From contig AJFK01000779.1 of assembly GCA_000467715.1 (NCBI GenBank), positions 1 to 61,218 on the forward strand: DNA of 61,218 nt, read 5' to 3'. The translations under genes were made by a program, and so were the position numbers. The number at the start of each line of letters is the position of its first letter. Within the stretch, counting starts at the first letter, position 1. Of this stretch, positions 20,884 to 32,877 are shown in pieces. The stretch is from Hysterium pulicare CBS 123377. Its lineage: Eukaryota; Ascomycota; Dothideomycetes; Hysteriales; Hysteriaceae. Under the pieces are notes generated by a model. That model saw only the letters and a list, made by a program, of their open reading frames with translations, was not told where the DNA came from and did no database searches.

Positions 20884-22350
20884 GACTGGGCAAGGGAAAA
20901 GAAGGTCCTAGATACTTGGATGGGGTCTGGGTTTGCAGTGTATCATCGATCAACGACGATGTGACTTCTTGTTCTCTTCCAAGAGCCAGTGACGATGGGG
21001 AGTGACGAGGTTCATCAGCAAGTTCTCGTGATTTTCGAAAATTTAACATCAATATTCTGCGTTACTCTCCCCTCTTTTGAACGAGTCCAACTCATGCTAT
21101 ATTCTCTCTGCTTTTGCATCGATTTGATCCCTATCTCTAGACAGTGTGTCGGAGCACTTTTGTTTGATAATGGTGATAGTCATCACCATTGTCTGCTTAA
21201 AAGCAAGAAAGCCCACCTCCACACGAACACCTTCTCGTCCCCACCTCCCCACGACCATAATTCAAATATCTAGGGTAAGTTTCATCCCCAAACCCATACC
21301 ACAGCCGAAACAGATAGGATTCCGAAGAGGTTGGTGATTGTTTGGTGATTGTGTTGTGAAAAAAGAAAAAGAGTAGGAGGAGAGGGGGGAGGATGAGCTT
21401 TTATAGATCTCCGGAGGGAGCGAGAAGCCGATTGCATGACATAAACTCAGAGGGGTGAGAGCACTCGACTTTCAACAACGTTCAGTGCGATAGTTTAAAG
21501 TTTTAAATCGAACCTTTTATCCATACCATGCCAGACTAAGGATAAGTACAGGAGGATAAAGCCGGCAGCTCTCACAGCGAGCAACTCCACTTAAAACCTA
21601 GCCCATAGCTCAAACACTCTAGGCGCACAGCAAAGACCTTGACATGACCATGCAAGCACAAGAAACCAAGTCCTGTACCGGAGTCTTGGTGTTTGGGATG
21701 GAGTCCGAAACCGGGTTACATAATCCCGCTCTGATTGGTCTACACCTAATCCCCGACCCACAACACATCCCTCAGCCTCACCCAACTCCCCTTCTCAAAC
21801 ATAAGCATATTGTTTCAATCCCCCACGTCATCATACCGTGTTTCGATATATGCAGGGTCTCAGAGCCTCAGAAGTCCAGGGATGAAAGAGGCCTAGTTGC
21901 CGCGTGAGAAAGTGTCCGGCCGAGAAGTTCATTGCCGCATTGGGACGTGTCCGAAGGATCAGCGACGCGTACCCGGGTTCAATGATTCACCGCTATTGTG
22001 AGAATGGGCCCATGGGAGCATGGAGGACGGGGACCGATTGATGATAGGGTTTTGTGTTCGTGCTGGATGGAGTCAGACAGGCAAAGGGACCAAGCAGATG
22101 GTAAGCCTTGCAGTACCAAGAAGAAGAAGGGGGTTCGTTTCGAACGAGAATGTCCGCAGGAGGGTAAATCTCCGGGTTAGCCACGTTGTACATTCATATA
22201 TTTGGAACCGGAGCCTTTTTTTAAACTTCTTCTGGACGTTCTTCTAGAACTAGGGCCGATAATCTAGTTTTTGCATTCCTTCTAATATCCTTATCTATTG
22301 TGTACGACTAGGCTAGTACCACGGGTACTAGTTGCATAACAGTATAAACA
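20884..22350. other. Gene-poor region
   Basis: About 1.5 kb with short open frames only. A GCTTTTATAGAT stretch at about 21398 resembles one at about 18435; both lie near purine-rich tracts and may be remnants of a duplicated promoter-like segment. The right part must include the promoter of the membrane protein gene at 22351. Nothing else recognised. Confidence 0.45.
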
Positions 22351-23198
22351 ATGTTTCCAATCTCCGTTACTACAACTGTCACCGTCGAGAGTAAAAAGAG
22401 GAGGTCGCTTCGCAGTCTGAGAAGCCTCACGGCCTTGCGTCCTAAATCAACTCCTACGCTGGCCACTATTCCGCCGGCCTATCTTCGACCTGTTAACCTT
22501 TATGATGTACCCTTCAGATCCCCCATGCACTCAGAGACTGATCTGCTTCAAAGAGGTGCCGCGGATCCAGCGGTCACTAGTGTGGCATTGCAGAAACCTC
22601 GTCTCTACTTGAGGGTCGCTTCTACAACTCTCCTGTTTGCGGTGTTGGGTATGTTGGTGGCCGTTAATCAGACATGTCCGGCATCGGGGGACGGGAGAAA
22701 ACTCTTGAATTGCAGATTGCCGACGACGGTTATCAGTGTTGTAAGTGTTGAATTCAATTCGTTGCCCATATATTTGTCTTTTGTCATTACAATACTTAGG
22801 AGGGTGCTTATGGTTAAGCCGCAGGTTCCCTTCTCCATCCTCACAAACATCGCGGAACTCGGCACGAGATACTTCTGCGGAACCGGAATACACCCGGCCA
22901 TAATAACCATCATCGACTTCCTCATCTTCGTAGGATTGGCTTTGGGAGGTGGATGGGATGCGAACCAGGGGACGGATGGAGGATCGAAGATGCTGGTAGC
23001 TGCTGGGGTGGTCGAGTGTATTACAGCGTACGTGTTCAGGTTGATATATTTGAAAATTGGAAGAACGAGATAGGCTGACTTGAGACTTACAGTATGATTC
23101 ACTTTGCTCTTTTCATCTTAGCCTGCATCGCGGTCTACGAATGGCGGAGAACGAGGTTGCTTCAAAGCAAGAGAGGGATCCGGACGCCGACGCCATGA
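22351..23198 (+). CDS. MARVEL-like four-helix membrane protein
   Basis: Exons 22351-23027 and 23093-23198 (65 nt intron, GTACGT...TTACAG) give 260 aa. Splicing replaces the read-through end with TAMIHFALFILACIAVYEWRR, which supplies a fourth membrane segment. The others are near residues 90-112 (TLLFAVLGMLVAV), 130-150 (VISVVSVEF...SFVITIL) and 185-200 (IITIIDFLIFVGLALGGG). A basic, Ser-rich cytoplasmic N-terminus of about 85 residues precedes them. The layout is that of fungal MARVEL-like integral membrane proteins; no function is known to me. A GTAAGT at 22741 with a nearby CTTAG looks like an intron, but removing it breaks the frame, so I left it unspliced. Confidence 0.72.
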
Positions 23199-26100
23199 AG
23201 GAATCGAGATGGTCGTACTATTGCCAAATGCTCATTCGGCATAGATAAACCAGTTTCAACTCCACTTGGTCGGTTATTGGCGATAGTGCCATACGGATGA
23301 TGGAACACTTTCCCCTTTCGTCTCATATATGGTACTAGGTACTCTCGCAGTCGGCAGGTCCTTTGATAGTCTATCATGGAGCTCGCAAGCTCGTCTCAAG
23401 AATCGCCACGATCTTGTTGGCCGCGATATCCATTTGCTCAGTGCGCGTGGAAGCTGTCCGAGTTACACTTAGAAGGCCGACATGCACTTGACAAAGGGTC
23501 GCAAGATAAAGATTGTCAAGCGATGCGGGGGAAGTCAGATATGAATGAGGTTGAAAGAAGTCTTGCAGATCGAGAAATGTCATAGAAATCAATGAGGTTG
23601 AAGAGATATTATGCAAGAGAAATGGCGTGATGATCAGGGCCGACACGGATTGACTGCCTAGTGGAGCATGTACCAATTCTTGGAAGAAGATAAGGTCGTC
23701 GAATGGAGCATTGTTTAGAGGCACCGTTGGATGTTTCCATGCTGCTATTAAGATGAGTTTGGATGATTCCGAATCTTATAGATAGCATCCATGTTCACTT
23801 AGGATCGCTGTGAGCTTCATCAACTCTAGAATGCTTTTCCTTCTCTAGAGAGTTTCTAATTGGCGTGACTTGGAGCGCAGCTCTCATTCATCGCAGCCCG
23901 GCTCACTAAGGACGAGTAGCATGGTAAGAACTTTATCCGGATTGTGCCGATTAACAAACAGGAGACTTTGTAATGGACGCTTTCCCGTCGATTTCTTTGA
24001 TTTCGCTGCATGCATCTGGACTAGTAAGCACGGAATGCCATGAGTGTTGTCGGTGATAGAGATACCCGAGATATACTGCAAGGCAGCCTAATTCTTCCCT
24101 CATATTGACCAAAGAAGCCAGAGCACTGATGGGATAATCGGTTTGACGGCTTCCCCGTTTCAGACAGTTTTTCCTTCCAGAAATGCTTCCCAATAATTGG
24201 ACTGCTTTAATCACGGCTTCAATATAGTCAGCTCCATGGTCATCCGAATGCGAATGATCGGGCTGAAACCGCTCAGCCTTATGAACGTCGACCCCGCTTA
24301 ACCGTCCTCGGCACCACGGAAGATGTGCAACATGTGGGCCGATTATTGTCGGTCGGTCTCATCTCCACCTTGACTTGGAGAATAACGGGATATGCAGGGT
24401 GCCTTGGCTCTGTAATTCTGAGCTGATATGCACACGATTGCAGGCGGAAGGATCTCCTAACCAGTCACAAGGCTCAAGAAGTGTGAAGGGTGGAAAGTCC
24501 ATGTTTAGGCGTGGAACCGTCAAACGGTCAAGGTCATCACTGGCTAGAGATGGTATGTTCAGCATCTCAAATGCAGAAGAGGAGTCCGGACTCTTTGCCA
24601 ACGCTGCTACTTGGACGCCAAACTCTATATTTCAACTCTGGTACTGCATATCGACGGGAGAGTTACTGCTTTGGGTCATTGATAGAAATCGCTTTTCGCA
24701 TAATGGAACGGCCATTCAAGAATCTTGTTGCTTTGATGAAAAGAATAATAGTGGACGGAGGCATATTTTGGCATTTCCCAGTTGATGTTTAGTCATTGGC
24801 CAATCTGCTCTGGGATGGAAGTGCTGCCCAAAGTCATGTCAGTCATGCCGCTCTTCTGGCTGCTTTGACAGTATCTCTCCCAGTTGATAGAAGTCGGAAG
24901 CTGCAGCACTTATCTGATGCGTGTTGATGCATGTTCTGCGGACTTGCATTATTCATCTGCTCGCTCCCAGGGCAGATTATTAGGTCATGCCTGCGGGCCT
25001 GTATACAGCAGGGATTCAAGCTCACGATAACGCGTGCCGAACGGCAGTCTTTCGGCCTGACGCCTGGCAATTCGCTACAAAAGCCTATCCCCAACATGAA
25101 GGCAGGTCTGCCACTGTGCGTATGCAGTGCGCCTGGACTGCCCAATTTGGTCCAAGATAGAATTTTGGTCGCAATATCCTACTTGCATCTTGCATGAGAC
25201 GTGAGCTAGGAAGATTTGGGACTTGCTCGGCTGTGACAAAGAATCAAGTTTCTTTGATAATGGTGTTGGTCGTCGTTCACGATGCTTGCGACGCTCGTCC
25301 ACGTTCAGGGCGGCCGAAGACCGAGTCGTTGCGGAGTGCCCGTTCGCGCAATTAAATAGCACAGAACTATTGCTGTTTCCGCCGCTCTGAGTGGTGGACG
25401 CTACAGCCACGGTTTCTATTTTGGCAGTGAGATGAAAGAGTCGGTGACGAAGCTTGAATCTCGGGGCGAACCAGGGCCGAACTTTCCCCAAGTCTCCACG
25501 CTTCACACACCACTGATGAGCAAACGTCTGCAACGTCAATTTCCTCTTCTTCAATTCCCACCGTCGTGTTTCCCGTCGCAGATTGTGCCATAGTCTCGAA
25601 CATGCAATCCGTATGCCAGACAGGAGCTAAGACGCCATCTTCATGTAGTCTTGATGTCGACGAAGAGGAATTATAGGTCTCTGTACATTACCTATGCCCT
25701 GATTAAGCAGACGTGCTTCTTCAAGTGTCACGTTGCAATGTCGGTCGACGCTTGGCTTCAGCCTTACTGGTGGGATAGGAGGGGAGCTTCGAGAACCGCG
25801 CACTACGTCAGGGCCAGAGGGCTTGACTAATGCCATGTCGAATGACTAACGGGCATCTGCAGCCGACGCCCAGGAAGGAAACGCCCTAGCTCTGAATTAT
25901 CAAACACCCGAATCGGCATGGTCTGCCGCTTCAATGCACGTTCATGCAACCCCCTGCACAGTTGCCGCTCGCAGTGCGCGCCGGTGCAACGTCGATAGCC
26001 ACTGGCCACAAGAATAACAACACAACGAAGCTTTCTGCCCACACCGAACATCCGGCTACGTGTGCCGATCGAGAACTTTCTACGACCGACAGGGCGGCAT

Positions 26101-26446
26101 GCACAAAGCGATGACCCTGCTGGTACAGGGTCTTGGGCTGTGGATTAAGGTTGCTCAAGGGCGTGGATGCTACCCATGCTAACGCAGCCTTCCCCAAAGT
26201 CGGCCGCTTTATGGCGGTTAATCCCGAACGTGAACAGCTCTGACTCTGTCTATAAGATCTCATCGTCCCCGTCGAGCTCGTAAGCTCACTCTTCCCTAAC
26301 TAAGCAAACCTTCCCCTCACCAGCAATCATCCCAAGACCTCTCCTTAGACCGCCCTCAAGCACTTTCTTGAAGCTTCAAAGTATACAACGACAGAGCCTC
26401 ATCCAGCTGTCAGCCTTCCTGCTCACCGTCTCACTTCCCTACCTCT
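23199..26446. other. Gene-poor region, possibly holding a decayed regulatory gene on the minus strand
   Basis: More than 3 kb with no intact gene. On the minus strand, broken frames at about 24359-24640 (FEMLNIPSLASDDLDRLTVP, RLNMDFPPFTLLEP), 23951-24290 (YIEAVIKAVQLLGSISG) and 23374-23724 read in order with a protein-like composition. They vaguely resemble the acidic middle and C-terminal part of Zn2Cys6 regulators of the AflR type. I could not find the Zn2Cys6 cluster, and stops and frame changes intervene. This is a weak call. The last 200 bp before 26447 are C/T-rich, as fungal promoters often are. Confidence 0.25.
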
Positions 26447-26488
26447 ATGATACCCAACCCCTCACAATTACCTCCCTCCAACTTCACA

Positions 26489-27247
26489 ATGGACGCACAA
26501 GCATTTGATTACTGGCTGTCGCAAGGCAACTACCTGCCACCACATCAAACAACCATATTCGAGTTACCTCCCGACTTATCCAAAGTCCCAAGCTTGAGTG
26601 GCTCACCTGTAAGTATACCCATTCTTCTCCTGGAGCCTCTTTGACCAACTCTCTAAAGCATAAGCGCAAGGTCTCTTCGACATTCGACCAATTCCCGGGC
26701 CCCATACAACAGGGCTACTTTCCGCAAATCGCCGAAGAGATGCAATTCAACTCCTACCAATTACCTATGACACCTTCAGATTTTGGCTCAGCAGACGAGA
26801 GCCCGTATTGCAGTCCGCGGCCGCCACAGCCGGAGCCAGTGTATGCACAGCAAGCACCAGCTCCAGCATCCTCTGAGCGCACACATACAACTTCGGGTGT
26901 AAGTAGTTCCCGACAGCTTCAGGCAAGCACGAGCAGTGACTAATTTACTCCAGCGACGGCGCGCCCAAAACCGCGCAGCGCAACGCGCTTTCCGTGAACG
27001 TAAAGAGAAGCATGCGCGCGACCTCGAAGCTCAACTTTCCGCACTCACAGACAAATACCGCACGCTCGAGTCTTCGCATACAGAGCTCAATGCCGCATAC
27101 GACAAACTCCGCAAGACCATCGAGCTGCTAACCAAAGACGATGGCGAGGAAGAGGCAGGTCGGCGGTCTAGTAATGCAGATACTTTGAGGAAACTACTGG
27201 ACATATTACATGGGGAGGTCAGGGGTGCTAAAGCTGAGAGCAATTGA
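26489..27247 (+). CDS. Short Yap/AP-1-type bZIP transcription factor
   Basis: Exons 26489-26608, 26659-26898 and 26954-27247 (introns 50 and 55 nt, both GTAAGT) give 217 aa. Residues 121-140 form a Yap-type basic region, RRRAQNRAAQRAFRERKEKH, with the NRAAQRAF core, followed by a leucine-zipper heptad pattern to about residue 175. The N-terminal 120 residues are Pro/Ser/Gln-rich. The protein lacks the C-terminal cysteine-rich domain of Yap1/NapA, so it is unlikely to be a redox sensor; its size and plan recall RsmA-type regulators of secondary metabolism, but that is inference. An in-frame ATG at 26447 would add 14 residues; I prefer 26489 for its better context (CACAATGG). Confidence 0.85.
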
Positions 27248-29423
27248 TGTACATTCGCACTTTAATTACTTTCCTTTCTCTTCATCATATCACAGCATTG
27301 GACTTTACGAAAGGCCACGATCGTTTCTAGCGAGTGAGCAAGCGAGGGATATCTTAACGGCGTTTAAACGGGACTTGACATGTCCAGGAGGCTATCTTTG
27401 CTTTTCCGTCTTTTTACGATGGGACTATCGAGCTTTGGCAGCAAACTCAGCTCCTTCTATTAAGACTACGTATGAGTCTTTCGTCATACGAAACTAAATT
27501 ATTCAGTATGTCTTTTAATTGACAATGAACTGTTGAAACTACTCAATCGCCATGCTGTGATACGAATGTCATCTCCGATTACGACCAGAACCCCTTGCAA
27601 ACACCAACCATCTCTCGAACGACGACTGAGATAACGACGATCACATAAAAAGGAATAAGCTCCTGTACCATGCTAAGTGAAACTTGAAACCACTCAACCC
27701 TCCTCTCAGAGCAAGCCTAAAAACCAAATATTTCGATGAGGGCTCCATTACAAGATCCACAAACACACACTACCAAATTCACCCCTCCACCCACCACGTG
27801 CTCCCTTACACACACACACCTCCGCAATCGGCGTATCACCCTGCATACCGATTTCGCAATGCGGGAGTAAGCTGACCCCAACTCCGTCATAAGGCTGAGC
27901 GCCGCTACACAGTTACCGCCGCGCGCCCGTGGATTGGGTCTGTGCCGGTTGGCTGGTATACAATGCCGCTTTAATCTTTAATTTAGCTGGGGATGGTGGT
28001 ACGTATTTTGGGGAACACGAAAGCTGACAGGCTTACGGCTTCTTGCATACCGAGTGGAGTGTTTTTTTCTTGCTTTTCTTTTCGATTGGATAGGTTGGCC
28101 AATTAGGGGGTTGGTTGAGAAGGAGGTGAGATGCAGGCAAGGAGAAGCAAGGATGGATAGGTGGCTAAGAGTAGGATTGGGTGGACGGACGGATAGGATG
28201 GTGTAAGACTTGAAGCAGAAAAGCGGATGAGGCTGAAAGAGGCGTGGAGATGGTGTTCCATGCATAGAAGCATGCATGGAATTGATCTTGACCGAAATGC
28301 TCGATTCTATGGGACTGAATGGAAATGTATATTTAGGATATGAATAGGTAAGACGAAGCGAATTCGCTATTTCGTCCAATTGTACTTGTAAGATTTTCTC
28401 TGAATTTGGGTATGAGGCTGAACGGAAGTGTCGAACTGTGCAGATGGTGTGCATAGAAGCATGCATGGAATGAGTTTAATGCTCGTTGTCTCTTAGTTAG
28501 TGTGTATATTTAGGAACTGGCGAGTAACTTTAGTCGGTCTAGAGGATCAGCCGCTTGGTCTATCGGTAGACTTTACAGTACTTTTCCGGACTGTAACTCT
28601 AAATTAGCGACAATGCTCTTTTCTGGGAAGTGAATGTTGACGCCATGTGCTTTCTAAGGGTGTTTCGTTTCTTTTCCACCGGACTTCCTACCAACTCATC
28701 AGTCCACGTCTCCAGCGAGCATGGATATAATTAAATCCAAATCAGTCGACATAGGCTAGCTAACAGCACGCCTATCGCTCTCGCCGTCGTCGCCGCCCTC
28801 GCCGTGACCTTTTTGCACGCCGTTACCATCAGATGTCGCATCCTGAGATAAAATAAAAATTAGCGTTGGTCCGTGAGCCGATGATGCCGTCGGCATGCTA
28901 GGAAACAAGCGAGGACCTATAATTAGACTCGTCTGCAGTTGCAGCATTAACGAAAAGAACGTTAAAAGTCATTTCGTTTAGAGCCATCGTGAAATCGATG
29001 CTAAGAAGTAGTGTGGAGAGACTGAAGGGGGAAATTCCTTGATTTGGAAAGAGGTGGGCGAGTCATAGGGTTTGGTGGATGGAAGTAGGTTTTTCGCGAT
29101 CTGTTGTGGGTTTGTCGCGGTTGAGTTCTGGAATCAGATAGGACGGAATACGAAGTTGATGAGAGGTATGTAGCTAGTAGAAGGCTATTATTATTTTAAT
29201 ATTATTCTAAGGATGCGTTACCGAACTCCGTTAACCTTCCCGCTATGATGTGTGCTGGTGTTGAAGAATTGAATGCATCGTGACATTCATGGGTACTGTA
29301 CCCTATCCATTGGTACCATGCCTCCTTCAATCGAGTGCCTGGTCATTACTATTACTCCTGCCTCCTAGATGCCCCTGAATAACTCCATAACAGTCACTCG
29401 ACGTCTTGCTCCATCGTATCATC
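27248..29423. other. Gene-poor region
   Basis: About 2.2 kb. A 162-codon frame on the minus strand (27978-28466) has a low-complexity product with repeated MHASMH and no domain; I do not call it a gene. A 63-codon minus-strand frame at 28756-28947 is also unconvincing. Contains the duplicated palindromic element listed separately. Otherwise nothing recognised. Confidence 0.4.
28258..28468. repeat. Two copies of a GCATAGAAGCATGCATGG element, the first a perfect hairpin
   Basis: At 28258-28279 an 8 bp perfect inverted repeat (CCATGCAT / ATGCATGG) flanks the 6 nt loop AGAAGC. At 28450-28468 the same core returns with shorter arms. Both copies are preceded by AGATGGTGT and followed some 60-70 bp later by GTATATTTAGGA, so a segment of roughly 100-190 bp was probably duplicated. 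Confidence 0.65.
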
Positions 29424-29906
29424 TTAACAGTTGATGTCTCCGCTCATAGCGCTGGTATACTCCCCAGAAGGCGCAACGACGAAATCACTCGGCTCCAACT
29501 TCCGATTATACATCAAGCAAGCTGTCATAAGCTGTCCACCCGCACTGCCATAGTATCCCGCCGGTACAGGCACGTTGTTCGCCAGATAAGCCGTGAGACA
29601 CTCTCCGCTGCCCGCCCCGCCGTACCCATAGCATTGCTCAAGACATTGTGTATAGAGTTGAGTCTGGTTTGACGATGGTGGTGGATAGTAAGCGCTGTAG
29701 CCTGCGGCGTTGGAGGTTGAGGGACCTGGAGCGTAGGTTTGGTTGTTCGTCGCGTTGGTTGGGAGCGGTGAGGTCACTGTGCAGGTGCTGGGGATTGGAG
29801 CTGCTTCGGGACCGCCGGCTCGGGGAGAGAGATTGTTGGTTGAGGTTGTTGGGAGGGCGGATGTGAGGCTCAAGAGAGCGGTGAGGAGAAGAGTTTTGGA
29901 GAGCAT
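29424..29906 (-). CDS. Small secreted cysteine-containing protein
   Basis: An intronless 160-aa frame. Residues 1-17 (MLSKTLLLTALLSLTSA) are a clear signal peptide with a likely cut after LTSA. The mature part is rich in Pro, Ser, Asn and Tyr, with several N-glycosylation sites (NAT, NQT), and a C-terminal half with six cysteines (CTVTS, CLEQCYGYGG, GECLTAY, ACLMYN, final INC). An even number of cysteines suggests disulphides. It ends exactly on Cys. Such proteins are candidates for effectors or cell-wall proteins; no family recognised. It stands alone among gene-poor sequence. Confidence 0.75.
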   Translation of the reverse strand: MLSKTLLLTALLSLTSALPTTSTNNLSPRAGGPEAAPIPSTCTVTSPLPTNATNNQTYAPGPSTSNAAGYSAYYPPPSSNQTQLYTQCLEQCYGYGGAGSGECLTAYLANNVPVPAGYYGSAGGQLMTACLMYNRKLEPSDFVVAPSGEYTSAMSGDINC

Positions 29907-31481
29907 GGTTGCTTAAGTAGTTGGTGGTCGTGTAGAGATTGGTTAAAGGTAGGTACAGCTCGATTTAAGCTGTTCGACTATTGGAAAAGACTCTTCAGTG
30001 ATTGAATCTGTAAGGTAAGGCGCTGTAAACGAGCGTGGTTGAGATGTAGGCGACGAAAGTAGGTGGAGTTGATCCAATTGTTCGAGAGTGACTCTAAAGG
30101 TGTTGTAGTCAACGAAGGTGAGTGATAAGCTATTCCAGGTACTGTTAATCGATGAGTCTGGATGCGGTGAAGGAACTATCGATTCAACCGCAGGGTAATC
30201 AATACTTAATATATTCTTCTGTAGTGTGACGATATTCCCCGAAGGTGGTTGGGGTCAGCTGCTAGCCATCGCTGTCGCCTCTCGCTTTTGCAGGAGCAGC
30301 AGGACCAATGCCACGGTGGACAATCCTGCGAATACCACATGCGCGACGTCATCTTTGCGGCGAACACTCTCGTGCGACTGGCCTGTTCTTTGTTGTTTGT
30401 GCAGTTCAGAAATAGAGAATGAGTTGTGAGTGGTTAAAAGAACCCTGACTGGTGAGACCGAGCTACCCGACTTTTGGGGCTAGGCTGCGAGGGAAAACCG
30501 TTTCCCAGCAATATGACGATCATCCTTGACCTTCATTGCCTTGAATAGTGAATTAGGCCCTTCTTTTGCTATTTTTTGATGCCTTTCATATTTGTTCTCG
30601 TACTCGTATTTCGCAGCTCGGGCTACAAAACTTTTCGTTCCCGAATACATCTTATTCTACAAGATATTTGCTGTCCGAGTGCAGTTCAGGCCTCCTAGTC
30701 GATGGCACTCTTACATACTACCACGGACTTTGGATTGAGCTTGGATAGAAATGCTACGAAGAAGTCAACGGGATGATTGATACTTAAAAAACACGTCCAT
30801 CTGATCCTGACCGGTGACTTCAGGTCCCAATCTCTACATGGCGAATATCCACTGGACGTTGAAGTACCCTCTTTGCATCGCTTGCTGTTCGACCCATTGC
30901 CATCAGGATCCTTGTCTCTAAACTTCCCGTCCTTTGAAAGATACTCTGGTTCGGACTTACAAAACTGCAATGCTGAACAGCCTGAATAGTAAGAGGCTCA
31001 AGTCAGAGATCGAGGTATTTTCCTTTCGATATTTCAGGATACTGGAGATGATTGTGGTCGCCAGGTGATCTCAGACATAGAGCGAAGGGAGGGGAAGCCT
31101 GTTTGCCTACATCCCTGAAACGTTTTACCACAAGGAAGAGGCCTGTGTCGTTGTGTTAGCGATGATATTTTCCACTGGTACCTAAAGTATAACAAACGAC
31201 TTTTCTTAGTTCCGACTGTCATCTCAATTTCTCAGATCCTTGCGCGTGAGGAATACATCCGCGTCGTCATGTCTTCAGTATCTAAACAAAGCTGGGGTAA
31301 TAGTCTCGAATGCTCTCGTCCACAGTTTCGCTGGTGAGCTCCAATCTCTAATGCACGTGCGACTCTTCAGCGTGCACATGTCATTTCGAAATAGCTACCA
31401 AACATCAAACTTGGCACTTCAAACCTCAAGTCATCTCACGCGACATTCTACTTCTTTTCCGAATGTCGTCATGCTCACCAT
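29907..31481. other. Gene-poor region
   Basis: About 1.6 kb. The left part is the promoter of the secreted protein gene. Short frames at 30226-30429 and 30777-30989 have no recognisable feature. No tRNA or repeat recognised. Confidence 0.4.
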
Positions 31482-31568
31482 ATGAAAACATCGTTGAATC
31501 TTTCCACTTCTGTTCGTCCACAAGACCTGCTTCTCACATTCGCAGCATTATTTCAGGGACAAGTGACC

Positions 31569-31848
31569 ATGACTGACAACAGTTTCGCAGCGTTGAGAAA
31601 AGCAAAGATAGCAGCCGACAACGAACGACTAAAGGGGATCGAGCAATTTCGCGTCGAGATTGGCGCCCTCACACGAGAGCAGCAAGAACTAATTAATGAG
31701 ATGGAAGATATCAAAAAGCGAAAAGAACAGCTGGTGGAGTTGCGGGCAAGAGTTCAGAAACAGATGTGAGTATCTACTGCTCCCGGAAGGTTCTTTATGG
31801 CTAACGTTCAATACGTGTAGACTATCCAAAAGGCAATTGAAGAAATAG
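31569..31848 (+). CDS. Small coiled-coil protein, member of the local family (status uncertain)
   Basis: Exons 31569-31765 and 31821-31848 (55 nt intron, GTGAGT...GTGTAG) give about 74 aa. Nearly the whole product is heptad-patterned coiled coil: ALRKAKIAADNERLKGIEQ and EQQELINEMEDIKKRKEQL. After the intron the frame that would continue the helix (IQKAIEEIENKKVDREEF) does not join cleanly, and the phase-correct join stops after nine codons, so a small indel may have broken a longer gene. An upstream ATG at 31482 is in frame but poor in character. It is the first of several similar coiled-coil starts in the 31-42 kb block. Confidence 0.45.
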
Positions 31849-32207
31849 AAAACAAGAAGGTCGACAGAGAAGAGTTTTAATTGAGGAGGACCTTGAAGTG
31901 CTACAATGCGGATTGAAAACGTGAAGGGCAACGAGTTGGACTTGCTGCGATGGATCAGCTTACCTGTTCGGGACTTTGCTGTCTTATACTAGGGTTGTAT
32001 GATCGCAAAGGCGACTCGCAGGCTATATTCCCCACTATGATAGTGAATGACTACCTAGGTATTCGGTAACCAAATACGTGGCTTACTAACTTATTCAGTC
32101 GTTGGATCACCGAATTCCCACCTCAAAAGACAGCCGCAAAACATCTAGACCTAAAAACTATTACGCCTATCCAGTTTCTCCAAAAGACATCCAGCCCTCG
32201 AACCACT

Positions 32208-32877
32208 ATGGCTTCTGAAATGGGATCCTTGACCTCCACTCAATCTGCTCCATTCCCTCGGATAGGTTAAAGTCCATGCCTCCGCACTATCTCGAGTATA
32301 TACATAAGCAACTTACCACCAGCATCTCCGATGTCGATCGAGAAATCTCAGACGTAGCGGAACATTTCGACAGCGCTGAGACCGACATGCAAGGATTGTT
32401 ATAAACAAAGGGGTAAGTACAGCCCATATGCGATTGCAGTCGTGTGTATTGCTAGTAATTCGAAGTGCTGACTCAGCGCTTTAACCCAGAACTTTGCGAA
32501 AAAGAGTTTGATCAAGCTCAACCACGCGTAAGCGGTGATTATATTTAAAGCTCTCATTTATGGTTGATTTCATTGAATAATGTAGCGGTGTTGCTTTGAT
32601 TTTGCGTTGAGTTCTCGTTGGTATTTGGTTTCTTTGGTTCTGGTACGCTATCGTCACCGTTGACGACAAAACAGAACTTTGCGAGGAACTCTTGAAATTA
32701 AAGAAGAGAGATGACGAAGGCACCGCTCCCACCCAAGAGGAATCTGGACACCGACAATCGCTTTGCGCCGCATCTGAGCCTGCGACGAGTGATGGATGGG
32801 ATGCAGAGGCGGCCGCTACTACTACTGCAGAGGGAGAACAGATTGCAGGGTATCTGACGGGATCCAAAGCGTCTTAA
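32208..32877 (+). pseudogene. Decayed coiled-coil gene of the local family
   Basis: Open pieces run in order on the plus strand: an ATG at 32208, a frame reading YLEYIHKQLTTSISDVDREI and SDVAEHFDSAETDMQGLL (to about 32400), a TAA where Gln would suit, a GTAAGT donor at about 32412, then ELCEELLKLKKRDDEGT and a low-complexity acidic end to a TAA at 32875-32877. Stops and a frame change separate the pieces. Composition and plan match the neighbouring coiled-coil genes. No domain with cysteines was found here. Confidence 0.35.

Noticed and set aside
16158-22350. Intact transposon spanning the repeat block
   Set aside because: No transposase, reverse transcriptase or integrase motif and no paired terminal repeats were recognised.
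22741-22799. Apparent 59-nt intron (GTAAGT...CTTAG) in the MARVEL-like gene
   Set aside because: Removal shifts the frame and gives an early stop, and would delete part of a membrane helix.
27978-28466. 162-codon minus-strand frame with MHASMH repeats
   Set aside because: The repeats come from the duplicated GCATGCATGG element; no signal peptide or domain.
28540-28620. Possible tRNA-like sequence (GCTTGGTCTATCGGTAGA)
   Set aside because: No matching acceptor stem, anticodon loop or GGTTCGA T-arm could be drawn.
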